This document shows positions 1 through 10,233 of a stretch of 64,000 nucleotides of DNA, one piece after another. This DNA is from Caenorhabditis elegans (Eukaryota; Nematoda; Chromadorea; Rhabditida; Rhabditidae). Every line of letters begins with the position of its first letter. The stretch's first letter is position 1. The notes under the pieces were generated by a model. It was not told the origin of the DNA, searched no databases, and saw only the letters and a list, made by a program, of their open reading frames with translations. Made by a program: the position numbers and the translations under genes. Where the stretch lies: the NCBI RefSeq assembly GCF_000002985.6, contig NC_003282.8, positions 1,550,001-1,614,000 on the forward strand, read 5' to 3'.

Positions 1-225
1 AAAGATTTTCAGCAGAAGCTTACGTGGTTCGACGCAGTTCCTCTGTACAATTCGCTTCTCATTTGTCTCCGACACGTCGGGTTTCAAGTGTTGTTTGAGC
101 TGATGGAAGCGGCAAGCAGATGAGTTCATAAATTCCCGTCCACACTGCTCGCACTTTGTCATTGGTGCTTCATTGAGAATTTCGTCGACGGTAGGGAAGA
201 AGTCCACTTTTCGAGCGTCTGTCAT
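1..225 (-). CDS. C2H2 zinc-finger protein, N-terminal exon (partial)
   Basis: The ATG is at 223-225 and the gene runs off the left edge. The visible 75 residues start MTDARKVDFFPTVDEILNEA and contain one C2H2-type finger (CEQC, 12 residues, H, 4 residues, H) at about residues 22-43. A GTAAG donor at 19-23 suggests that exon 1 really ends at 24 and the last bases are intron. A single finger of this spacing could bind nucleic acid or protein; I do not recognise the gene. It is divergent from the family gene at 947, with about 720 bp between the two starts. Confidence 0.65.
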   Translation of the reverse strand, partial: MTDARKVDFFPTVDEILNEAPMTKCEQCGREFMNSSACRFHQLKQHLKPDVSETNEKRIVQRNCVEPRKLLLKIF

Positions 226-688
226 TTTGTTCTGAAATTTTGAAATATAATATTCTTAAATGTGAAATAACGGCTCTAAAATACTTAAAATTGCTCTAAA
301 AAACCTAATTTCATATTGAGATCTTGAATATTTCAGAAATTGAGTATTATTGGCATTGCCCGCCTACGACCTAGAAAATAAGTTATTTTACCTTACTTCT
401 GTATGAAGCATATTATGTTTAAAGGAGAACATTTTAAAACCAAGGTCGATCTAATGCATATGAGTTTTTGATTCTCATAGTCAGTTTTTTTCAAAACTTT
501 TAAGGTATTGTAAAAAGAAACCGTGCTCGACTTTTCTAAAACGCTTATAATTCAACAACCAGATAGTGTAAGAAGCAGCAGATTGCTGGTAGACGTGCTC
601 TTTTCAAAGTCAGAACTGTATGGTTTATATAAAAATCTGAAAATTGCACTTATCGAAATTGTGAGCTACTTTTATTGACTAATTTTCA

Positions 689-793
689 AGAGTTTAGTAC
701 AATAATTTCTAATGTTTATGACAAAATACCAAATTTCATATGAAAAATTTGGTAGTTTTGTCATAAACATTAGAAATTATTGTACTAAACTCT
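689..793. repeat. Near-perfect 105-nt hairpin (inverted repeat)
   Basis: The left arm starts AGAGTTTAGTACAATAATTT and the right arm ends in its reverse complement. Each arm is about 50 nt, separated by a loop of a few bases around TCATATGA. The only differences are a one-base insertion and a two-base length change near the loop. It sits about 150 bp before the start of the first family gene. It could be a tiny MITE or a foldback; a small-RNA precursor is possible but unsupported. Confidence 0.8.
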
Positions 794-890
794 ATTTCCG
801 ACCGATTTAGCTATTTAAGATGAATTAGACATGAGACAAACATTCCCGACCATCATTTCTAGCGTCACTTTTTTTTCAATAAAAAAAGTT

Positions 891-900
891 TCTTATCAGT
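891..900 (-). promoter_or_regulatory. GATA site (ELT-2-type) upstream of family gene 1
   Basis: TCTTATCAGT, read on the minus strand as ACTGATAAGA, is the full extended GATA consensus known for intestinal ELT-2 targets in Caenorhabditis. It lies 47 bp before the ATG at 947. Intestinal expression is inferred. Confidence 0.6.
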
Positions 901-946
901 TTGCATTTAAAAGGACACAATTTTTCTTGTTTGCTGTCCGGTCAGC

Positions 947-2936
947 ATGTGTCGTCGCACATTGTATGCGTTAGCGTTTCTTATTTGTTCAGTATATGCT
1001 GATCCGAGAATTATCTGGTTGTACAACTACGATAGTGGATCTACTCAAAATATAGTACCAGTGGAAGTGAGTTATTCGACAAAAAAGAGGTCCCATCACG
1101 AATTACTTTTCAGAATGGGGCAAAGCTCCATGTAGCCTCTAATGACAATGTCACATTATTGCAAAATATCAAAATCGACGCCGGATTGGGGGCAGTGTCG
1201 TGAGTTTTCTCGAGATTTTCAAATCAAAATTATTGCATTTCTACACGAAAGTTAAAAAAAACACACATTTTCACAGCAGAAAGCAATATTTACAAAAACT
1301 TTGTAGTATAATATTGCACGGGTAAAACTAGAACATTTCTCGTTGCAAATAATTTTTGATAGTGGTTTTAAGTATTTTTCACAGATTGGATCAAGTACGC
1401 TCTATTGCTGATTTCAAAGTTAGTTCCAATCAACTCATCATCACATCGACACTTGATCCGCCAACTTCTGCAACGCTAACCGGCTTTATTTATGTAACAA
1501 CTGCAGCTCAGGCTAATGGTAGTTTTGAACCGATTTTTCAAGGAAAAAACTGGTCAAAGAATAAAATTTTTAAAAATCTCAATTTCTACTCTAAAACTCC
1601 AATTTCAGACAATACTTTCTCTGTAACCACGGTTGACGATCTTAAAACATTAAGCATAACTTCTGGAAAATCGACTTCGGTCGTGTTGAATACTCAATTC
1701 ACTACAACTCATATTCGTCCGTTTAATGCTCCGGATAAAACTACCTACGTCACGAATGTTCAGCAATTTGGAGTGAGTTAGCTTTCGGACAATTGTTAGC
1801 TAGCAATTAGTAAATGAATTCTGACATCGAGAATCGATTGTAACAACCTCATATTACTAAACTCGGGAATGTGCTTCCAAAAATCGAACCTGGTAATTTT
1901 CAGTCAACCAGCCTAAACTTCCACTACGGTTATCCAAATGACACCGTGATAACTACCAATCAGTTCTTCGAAAATCCGCAGTATATTGATAATTACGATG
2001 ATAATGGGGAGGTTGCCAATAAGACTAGAGTGTTTTTCGCACATGTTGAGCCAATTCAAGTAAACCTTCCATATTGGTACATTACTGCCGATGGTCCATT
2101 CAACATTTATTTGGATAACATTTATAGTGAGATAAATTTGCTTTTGGGGTCTCTATTCAACTAATGTGGAGTCGAAGATCTATGCAGTTGTGGTTCGTCT
2201 AATTGATGCTTGAGCATTTTAGATGCTCGAAAAAACCGAGATTTGAAGGTGCGCTGCGTAGTGCGCGCGCGTTTCAGTGTACGACGGCGCAGGAAATGCC
2301 TCCGGCGGATTTCGAACCCTAAAGATGCACTTCGCCACTCCGCAATCTCTTTTTGAAAAGTACATTATTACAGTAAACTTGAACATACACAACACGACTT
2401 CCGTCAACACAACCGGCGCTTTTGTGCTCACAGGAGTTTGGCAGAACCCATTTGTGAACTTTATGACTGACCCGACAAGAGGTGGAACTACGGGACTACT
2501 AGTAAGTGAGCTTCATATGTGAAAATCGAACCTTAACATTTTCAGCTAACAACAGACTTGGAAAGCGATGCGACTATTCTTTTCTCTCGACCCCAATCAA
2601 ACTTTGATCTAAATTTTGGAAAAACCAATAGAATGGTACACGGACAGCTTTTAACAGATGCCATGTTCAACACACTTCAAATTAACTCAACAGCGTTGTA
2701 TCCAGGAGCAATGTACTGTCAGTATTTTGTGTTCAGTAAGTTGAGAGAACTCTTAGCTTGAGACACTTGAAACATTTTCAGCCGGAGATCTACTACCAGT
2801 TACTTCAAGCGTTGCAACAAATCCACCAAATCCGCAAACCACCCCACCAGTAATCACTACTACTAAATTGGCTTCTAACTTGAATTTGAGTAGTTTTATA
2901 CTTTTGGTTTCAAGTTTTCTTTGCTTGATGCTTTAA
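947..2936 (+). CDS. Tandem secreted/GPI-type surface protein family, gene 1
   Basis: Spliced model with eight exons: 947-1066, 1114-1199, 1385-1518, 1609-1772, 1904-2126, 2374-2501, 2546-2735, 2782-2936. All junctions are GT-AG and in phase, giving 399 aa. It has a signal peptide (LYALAFLICSVYADP), a long extracellular region with many N-x-S/T sites, the family motif FFAHVEPIQ, the block MTDPTRGGTTGLLL and YCQYF near the end. These are followed by a short Pro/Thr stalk (TNPPNPQTTPPVITTTK) and a hydrophobic tail ending SFLCLML, typical of GPI-anchored or membrane-tethered proteins. It is the most intron-rich member of the array. I recall that a gene of this region is called hpo-6 (pore-forming-toxin hypersensitivity) but cannot say which copy. 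The molecular function is unknown; the architecture resembles nematode CUB-like intestinal proteins. Confidence 0.85.
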
Positions 2937-3824
2937 TGTTCACACTTACACTCACTATGTGCTAACAATCATGTGCTAATAACTATTAATATCATTCAAA
3001 CATGTTCTCAAATATTTTATTTTTCATTAAGTTTGTAATTGGAAAATCTGAACTTCTGCAAACAATACAGTAACAGTAAAACGATAAGTACAGTTACATT
3101 TATACAGTAACCTTTGCAGTAATCCTACAGTGACAAGTACGGTTGTATTTTCGAATTTATATATGGTTCATTGTAAATTCATGTTAGCTTCGTTTTGTAA
3201 AACCAATTTGAAACGATTTTTCACAGTGAATATCAACTGCAAATGAACAAATACAGCTTCCAGAGACTTGCAACACATTTTAATCTTCTTACCGTCATGG
3301 TATGGGAAATTGCGTCGTTATCAGAAAAATCATTAATATAAATATATTTATCATTTGACGTTTTTTCAGCATGTAATTAGAAAACCGTCATGGCAGCTGA
3401 TTCTTTCGGAATGAGACATTGTTACTTGTAGAAAAACCGGCATAATAGTCATAAAAGGTATAAGGTCTCCAACTGGATATTGTTCAGGAACAAAAATTGT
3501 TACATAATGAGTCAAAAGTAGACGAGCATTAAATCATAAACTTCTGATTTTGTCAGAACACGAAAAGCTTAACGCTTATCAATCTGTGCTTTTCGGTGGG
3601 AACATTCTAGTTCTGGAAGGGAAACCAGTTATATGCAGTCGGTTTCATTATCTGTGTTAATTCTAGCTTCGCCTAGCAAATTTATCGTCACTTTTGATGA
3701 ATCAAGACACAGAACCTCATTGTGACTGTGCTCGTTATCAGTTACCAGCCGAAAATTGGTTTAAATTAGATGGAGAACAGGGCGTTTTCAGCGCATACTC
3801 TACATTTTTGAAACTCGCGAAAAA
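2937..3824. other. Intergenic spacer between family genes 1 and 2
   Basis: The sequence is AT-rich, with scattered ACAGTA/TACAGTAA motifs around 3065-3150 and a GATA site near the downstream gene. I see no exon with homology to the flanking family and no RNA gene. Confidence 0.5.
3733..3742 (-). promoter_or_regulatory. GATA site upstream of family gene 2
   Basis: CGTTATCAGT reads ACTGATAACG on the minus strand, a good match to the extended intestinal GATA site. It is about 85 bp before the ATG at 3825. Confidence 0.5.
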
Positions 3825-5467
3825 ATGCGGTTCTGCTTTTATTTTGCTTTATTTTCATGTCTTGTCATAAATATTCTCGCAGATCCTATGATTTTGGATT
3901 TGAAGTCTTATAAAAATGGCACCGTGTACCAGGTGGCAAATTTAGAAGATTCTGCGAATCTTTACGTTGCTTCCGATGATGATCCTTCCAACCTTAGGTT
4001 AATACAAATTATCACTGGAGGGAATACCTATTCGTAAGTGATACTTTCAGTTTCAAAATCTTCAAAAATCCTGTAGCTTTCAGTCTAGCAGACTTGGTTT
4101 CCACACCACAAAAGATTACGATCAGCGGGGGTCTAACGATCACCTCAACTAACCCGGACGCGGTGACCTACGCCCTGACAGGCTATATCTATGTGACAAC
4201 AGCTCAGCAGGCTCAGGATCCGCTGTTCAAAGTTTTGGTGGTGACAGGAGCTCACACGTTGAACGCCAACGGGGTTCAGGCAACTACAGTGATTTTGAAC
4301 ACTGAGTTGGAGGTGCGAACGGATGATGCAGATCAACCAACGAAGAGCTCCTATGTCAGCAATTTGAAAATGACAAGTGTAAGTGTTTCCACAGATTCTG
4401 TTTGATCTGAAAATTGTTCGTAGAAAATTTTAGTTCAAAAAGAATAGACTTTCATCGTTTTCCTAAAATTTCAGAACGAAAACCTGAAATTCCACTGGGG
4501 AATCCCGGCTGCTAATTGGAAACAGGGGACAACAAATAACACGTTCTTCATGAATCCCTACACTGATGGTACCAATACAATGTAAGATGAAATATAAAGA
4601 TTTCTGCTGAAGTCTAGCATTTTTCTAGGTTTTTCGATCACACGGAACCTATGCAGATTGGGCTCGACTGCTGGTACATCATCTCGTCTGGGCCGGTTAG
4701 CATGGGTGTGAAGAATGATTACGGTAAGGAGGTGTCAAGGAAATAAGGAAGCCAACTTCCTACGCATTTTTTCAGTGCCAAACCACAACTACACCACAAC
4801 CGCCGCCAACACCACCGGCCTATTGGTCAGCGGCAACTTCCTGTACCAAGAGCATCAGGTGAACTTTCTACCAGATCCAACTCGTTCGAGAACCGTCGGT
4901 ACTTTTGTAAGATTTTTCTGTAGACTAGCGATTATCGAGTATACAACTATTCAGATCACTGCATACATTCCACAAGGGGCCAATGTTAACTTCACATTTG
5001 TTGCCGCGGACGGGAGCTGGGTTCAGACTTTCGACAGCTCTAAGAACAACTCTCAACTGGCTTCTTCCTCGCCTTTAGCTGCACAAAAACTGAATGTCAA
5101 GTCCAGTCGAATTTTTGCAGGCACCTTTTATTGCCAATATTTCGGGATCAGTACTGCAATGCTACCTATTAGCTCTTCATCTACCACTGTAACGAGCCCT
5201 GCAATAATAACCACAAGCCAAGGAGGAAAAGCCTCCACTACTCCGTCCTCAGCTCCTCCAGCTCCGGGAAGTTCGTCAGCAAGTCCTACAGGCACCAGTG
5301 GCTCCAGCGTCTCTCCTCCAGCTTCTGGGCCAACCACTTCTATGCCAGCTCAAGCTTCAACCACACCCAGTGGAACAATGGGAAGTACTCTCCAAACAAC
5401 TACCAAATTCTCCAGATCTCCTTCGATTCTTATTTCATCTTTCGCAATTTTCTATTTGATTATTTGA
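3825..5467 (+). CDS. Tandem surface protein family, gene 2
   Basis: Six exons: 3825-4033, 4084-4378, 4475-4581, 4629-4723, 4776-4906, 4955-5467, all in phase, 449 aa. The signal peptide is MRFCFYFALFSCLVINILAD. Shared landmarks are LYVASDDD, GYIYVTTAQQAQDPLF, MFFDHTEPMQIG, NTTGLLVSGNF, FLPDPTRSRTVG and FYCQYF. A Ser/Thr/Pro/Gly-rich stalk of roughly 90 residues leads to a hydrophobic tail (ILISSFAIFYLII) with no following charge, as in GPI signals. Unlike the other members it lacks the intron after the signal-peptide exon, so the first exon runs straight into the DSANLYVAS block. The stalk is much longer than in gene 1. The biochemical role is unknown. Confidence 0.87.
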
Positions 5468-5532
5468 TTCGATTATGAAATTTTGCGAAAATGCCTATAA
5501 CACTTTGTTTGATTATTTGCCGGCATGTCGCG

Positions 5533-5542
5533 ACAGATAAGG
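5533..5542 (+). promoter_or_regulatory. GATA site upstream of family gene 3
   Basis: ACAGATAAGG contains AGATAAG and lies about 40 bp before the ATG at 5580. The whole spacer between genes 2 and 3 is only 112 bp, so this is close to the minimal promoter unless gene 3 is co-transcribed with gene 2. Confidence 0.45.
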
Positions 5543-5579
5543 GAAAAATGAATAAAAGCACCAAGGAACCCTCCTTGAC

Positions 5580-7526
5580 ATGAGAAAAATGAAATCACTT
5601 CACGTGCACTTCGCTCTTTTTGTATTGTGCTCTGCGACGGGGCAAGTTTTCGAGTTGTACAAATTTGCTGGCGTCGGGCCAACTAAAATAGGAAATGTAG
5701 ATGTAAGTTCCCGTAATTTTCAAAACTCCTTGATGAGTTTTATCTTCTTGGTTCGGAAACGGGAAGAGCTCATATGATTATGATCATAAGCAGATTTGTA
5801 AAATATCACAATTTTGAAATTTTCTATGTCTTTAATTATAACAATGCAAACTCAATTTTAAAGAGATGTTTTTCTGCATTTTTCACAAAAAACCCAGTTT
5901 TCTGTTGTGAAAAAATATTGCTTACGCAGTTTTTCTCAGCTCCATCACTTCAGAACCTTTCAAAGCTCTACCTGGCATCCTCTGACGATGCTCAAGTGTT
6001 AAGCCAAATCACCATCACATCAAATGGGCAAACCAAGACATTGGATCAGCTTCAAGCTAATGTCGATGCAAATGGCTTTCAAAATGGATTCCCGGTCAAT
6101 AGTGACCTAACAATTTCAACAGCAAATTCACAGGACACAACTGTTAATTTGAGTGGAATCTTATTCGTTTCAAGTCCAGATATGGCAAAAGATCCTAACT
6201 TTCTGGTATACGTGGTGGCTGATCAGGTGAGAACAGTAGATCGCTCGACGAATGATGAGACGACTCTGGTCTTGTTGAATGTTCGCAATACCAGTCGAGC
6301 TCCATATTACAACACTAGAGTGGAGAGCATCAATCAGCCAAGTGTGAGTTTTGGGGGTACTGAATTCGAGTAGTTGCTGAGCTATTTCCAGTCCACTAAC
6401 CTACTAGTGTACCACGGAGTCCCTGAGGATGGATACACGGATCCCAAATTCCAGGAGACCAGCAGGCAGCTCATTTTCCAAAATCCAGTTATCACTTATT
6501 TTACTGGAACAATAAGTTCCATGTGAGAATAACCAATTTGTACAAAGAAAGCAATTCATTTTCTAGGTTTTTTGACCACATTGAGCCGATCCAATACACG
6601 CTGCGAACGTGGCATATTCGAGCGATCGGTGGAATCAGCTTTAAGGTTTCCCAACAATGGGTAGACATGTCGACGTATCAAACAACAGCGGCGACCACGA
6701 CAGGGTACACAATGAGTCAAAGTGTCAGTAACAATTCAACCGTTAACTTTAAGTATACAGAGAATGCTGGTGACGGTGGAATGTTCGGTTTTATGGTAAG
6801 AGTTTATAATACTGGGCTGTTTTTGCACTGCAGATTTGGCAAGAATCATAGTTTTGTTTTTCCAAGAGACTTGTAAAAATATATCCATCACCAACGGACA
6901 TTCTCCACCTGACAGAGTACTTATTCTAGGTTTCTCTACATCTATAATTTTTTTACTGGGAATTTCCCACAAGTGTGGGCCACAACCATAGTTTTTTGAA
7001 AAGTTGCACATCGCAATGGGCATCTTATAATGAGGAATTGCCGAAACCACAATTGCTGGAAAATTCGGCCTGGGAATTGTTTCAAGCGACATATAGGTGA
7101 CCAATTTCAGATCAACACTGCGGATAAGCAGACTGATATGAATGTAACCAGCTGTTACAACACGGATTGCATCACTGAAAAGTGATTTTGTTCTGATTTT
7201 GTCATAAGTAATTCAACTTTCAATTCAGATTTGTTCAAACAATGCCAGTGTACACAGATATTTTCCAGTACCCAAAGAACTACACGACTTTGTACATGGA
7301 TCACACGAATACGAACGAAGGAATCTTCTATCTACAGTATTGCAGATCAGGTGAGCTTATTTTCTTGTCTGATTCTCCGAAATATCGAAACATCTCAGAG
7401 GCCGCTGTCGGGGTCAGCTCCACAACTCCGGCGTCTATGGAGACTACAACAAAAACCTCGGCGACTATTTCGCTTCACATTCTTCTTATCATAAGCTTAA
7501 TATCAATGATTTCAATTCTTGTGTAA
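5580..7526 (+). CDS. Tandem surface protein family, gene 3
   Basis: Seven exons: 5580-5702, 5954-6343, 6392-6522, 6567-6795, 7111-7181, 7229-7350, 7399-7526, 397 aa. The last intron (48 nt) is also open in frame, so it could be retained. The signal peptide is followed by NLSKLYLASSDDAQVLSQIT, the NSDLTIST and MAKDPNFLVYV blocks, MFFDHIEPIQYT and FYLQYCRS. The Thr-rich stalk is very short (METTTKTSAT) before a hydrophobic tail, ISLHILLIISLISMISILV. Exon 5 adds a Cys pair (CYNTDC). An AATAAA at 7544 is followed at once by an inverted-repeat insertion. A second, decayed copy of this gene's 3' end lies at 10041-10135. Confidence 0.85.
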
Positions 7527-7555
7527 ACATGTGAAATCGAAGAAATAAATCAGCA

Positions 7556-7936
7556 ACTCGACATTCAGAGGCAACTTCCTGCCACACTTTGGCAACTTAT
7601 TTAGTGCCACTAAAATAAGTTGCCGAATTGCTGGCAGGAAGTTGCCGAGTTGTTTCCAGGAAGTTGCCGCGTAGTGGCAGCTAGTGGGAAAAAACGCTCC
7701 TCGGCATGCAGAGGCAACTTCCTGCCAAACTTTGCTTACTTGCAACTTCCTGCCAAACTTTTGCACATTCCTGCCAACATTTGGATGTTGCTGAGCGTTT
7801 TTTCCCACTTGCTGCCACTACGTGGCAACTTCCTGCCAACAACTCGGCAACTTCCTGCCAGCAATTCGGCAACTTGTTTTAGTGGCACTAAATAAGTTGC
7901 CAAAGTGTGGCAGGAAGTTGTCTCTGAATGCCGAGT
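7556..7936. repeat. 381-bp inverted repeat (MITE-like) between family genes 3 and 4
   Basis: The left arm from ACTCGACATTCAGAG pairs with the right arm ending CTGAATGCCGAGT. The arms match for about 150 bp with few differences and are built from repeated CAACTTCCTGCCA units. It sits just after the gene 3 AATAAA. The equivalent spacer before gene 5 lacks it, so it was either inserted after the duplication or lost there. Confidence 0.85.
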
Positions 7937-7977
7937 AATGCTTCATTTCGAACCATTTCATCAAAAAAGGTGTGGTC

Positions 7978-7987
7978 ACTGATAAGA
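7978..7987 (+). promoter_or_regulatory. GATA site upstream of family gene 4, in a conserved promoter block
   Basis: ACTGATAAGA is an exact extended GATA site 66 bp before the ATG. It follows AAAGGTGTGGTCAC, which also occurs before gene 5 (10161-10174). There the downstream site is the weaker AATGATAGCA. Confidence 0.6.
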
Positions 7988-8052
7988 ACTTTAATTAATT
8001 TTCTGATGTTATACTTGAAAGAATTGCATTCTTCCTTTGTTTATTGACAATA

Positions 8053-9633
8053 ATGAGGTTAATTTCACTCATTTTTCTTTTCAATTCATTTCGTGCGTGT
8101 TATTTCTACGAATCAAGTTTACGCCAACTCAGAGATTTCAATTTATCGGAGCCTATGGCTATCGAGGATGTGCAGGTAACTAAATGAGTGTGATTGAAAG
8201 CTTTTTTAAAAGTTGCTGGACCATGCTAGACCTATCTGGAATCGATTTTCAAAAAAACGTAGTTCTTCAGCAAATTTCGTACATTTGCTTCTTCAGAATG
8301 GCTCAAATCTTTAACTTTGCTCATCAGACAACGCATCTGTGCTGAGCAATATCACCGTGAGTTCCAATGGAAAAACTGTGAGCCTGGATAAACTTCTCGC
8401 AACTTACAATGGTTTCTTCAACGGTTGGCCTATCAATTCGGATATTTCAATTTCTACTGCCAACAATCCTGACGTCACCAACAATCTCAGCGGTCTTATT
8501 TTCATAGCCAATCAACAAATGGCAAGGGACCCGAATTTCTTTGTGTACTCGATTCAGGACGCGGAGAAGGTGATCTCTAGGTCAACAAACTCTGAAACTA
8601 CACTGGTTCTGTTAAATTCGAAACTCGACAGTAGCCGAATCGAAAATCTTATACAGCCGGACTCTACTAAACTTCAGTTTTATCGTGGAATTCCTGACTA
8701 TGACTATAATGACACACAGAGTGAGAGAGCTGCACAAAGTTTGATTTTCGCGAATCCGATTAAAAGTTGGTCAAGTGGGAATACATAGTGAGTTCATCAA
8801 GACTTACCTGAAAAACTAGTACTTTTCTAAAATTCAGTTTCTTCAACACCATCGAGCCGATGCAATACTCCTTACGCGCCTTGTACATTCGAGTTATTTC
8901 GTTCCAGATCTCCCATGAGTGGAAAGATCCCAGCTACTACAAAACCACTGCGCCGACAACGACCGGATTCTTGATGAGCCGAGAGGTTTCTACGCCGAGC
9001 TCAAACGTGGATTTCATGTTTAATTCCGGCCATAATGGAATCGTCGGACTTCTTGTCAGCACCGCTCTATTCGCCGACGCAAATGCAACATTTAGCAACA
9101 ACTTGGAGCCGGACACATTGCGGTATGGTCAACTTCCTCAGTTCATCCTCACAAAAGTCACAAATTTCAGATTGCACCCGGATCCAGCGATAATTTCTCG
9201 CGTCTTCGAATGGTATTCAAATGCGACAAACCTGTATGTGACACCGAGCCAAGGTGTCTACTATATCCAATACTTTCGGGCAGACCTGAACGAGCCAACA
9301 ACCACTTCGACGGCTTATGCTGCGCCTTCATCCACTGCATCTACATCTACTCCAGCTCCAACAAATCTACCAACGACGACTGGGGCTCCGACAAACTCCA
9401 CAACAAATCCACCAACCGCCACGAGTCCAAAAACTAGCAGTCAACCAGTATCTTCTTCAACTTCTTCCACGTCATCTCCAGCTCCAACAAATCCACCAAC
9501 AACCTCGAGACCAACAACTGCCAGTCAATCAACAGCTTCTCAAAATGTGGAAACAACCACTAAGCTGGGCCTAACCGCTTCTATTACTGTCTCTATAATG
9601 ACTACTTTGCTACATAAAATTTTGTTTGCTTAA
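8053..9633 (+). pseudogene. Tandem surface protein family, gene 4, with in-frame stop
   Basis: The inferred exons are 8053-8175, 8297-8787, 8838-9122, 9171-9633, all with normal splice sites and correct phase (453 codons plus the final stop). In exon 2 the codon that is TAC (Tyr) in gene 5 (NGSKLYLCSSD) is TAA at 8312-8314, about 47 codons in, so the reading frame is broken. I found no alternative acceptor that skips the stop and keeps frame. Everything downstream is intact, including the NSDISIST block, FFNTIEPMQYS, YYIQYF, a long Thr/Ser/Pro stalk and the tail TTTKLGLTASIT...HKILFA. The decay is therefore very recent, or translation uses readthrough or an unannotated exon. Promoter and GATA site are intact. 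Confidence 0.7.
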
Positions 9634-10233
9634 GAATACATGTTGTCTACTTTCCTGTATCACGTCATTTAATTTGACTATAAATGTGAAACTATTCATC
9701 TATTAAAAAGTAACTAAGACACCGGACTTGGTTTCTTAATTTCTAAAAAAAAACATCAATAAAGAATTTATTGGACAATAAAAGAGATCTCAACTACTCT
9801 GAAAACAGCAGAATACGCTGTAAAATATAGATTTCCTGGAGGAGTTGCAAATATGGAAAGAATGTGTTTATTTTGTTTGCCTTCTTATGTGTTATTGTAC
9901 AAATGTCATTGCTCAAAGAGTATATAAGTTCAACATAATTATAAAAATCCCAATTTCAGATCACGTTGATACCCGTATGTTTGAATATTCATTTCAAGTC
10001 TGAATCGATTTTTCTACACATTTCTCTACATAAAACAATTGCCTCCGCCACTATTTCGCTTCATATTCTTCTTATCATAAGCTTAATATCAATTATTTCA
10101 ATTCTTGTGTAAACATGTGAATAAATCAAATGTTTCCAATTTAACCTCCCTTTATCAACAAAGGTGTGGTCACAATGATAGCAATTTCAGCATTCTTTCA
10201 TAGAAAAGAGTGCAATATTGGTGTTAAACAATA
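9634..10233. other. Spacer between family genes 4 and 5, with a relic
   Basis: It holds the gene 4 3' UTR (AATAAA near 9758), a relic of a gene-3-like 3' end (10041-10135) and the gene 5 promoter block with AAAGGTGTGGTCAC at 10161-10174. Nothing else coding is visible. Confidence 0.6.
10041..10135 (+). pseudogene. Relic 3' end of a gene-3-like family member
   Basis: The sequence translates as ASATISLHILLIISLISII followed by SILV and a stop. This is almost identical to the C-terminal tail of gene 3 (7460-7526), and the downstream GTGTAAACATGTGAA and AATAAATCA also match. No upstream exons of a matching gene remain. It marks the left edge of the duplication that produced gene 5. Confidence 0.85.

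Larger units (their letters stand above)
226..946. other. Divergent intergenic region
   Basis: This spacer lies between the minus-strand zinc-finger gene and the first tandem-family gene. It contains a near-perfect 105-nt hairpin (689-793) and a GATA site close to the family gene start. I see no other coding exon on either strand. Confidence 0.6.

Noticed and set aside
2270..2345. Possible tRNA or tRNA-derived element in gene 1 intron 5 (GGTTCGAAATCC on the minus strand)
   Set aside because: There is only a B-box-like word. The T stem does not pair and an A-box-like word is too close, so no cloverleaf forms.
8339..8788. Downstream ATG as the real start of gene 4
   Set aside because: It would remove the signal peptide and the first conserved block. 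The upstream exon and promoter are intact, so the in-frame stop is the better explanation.
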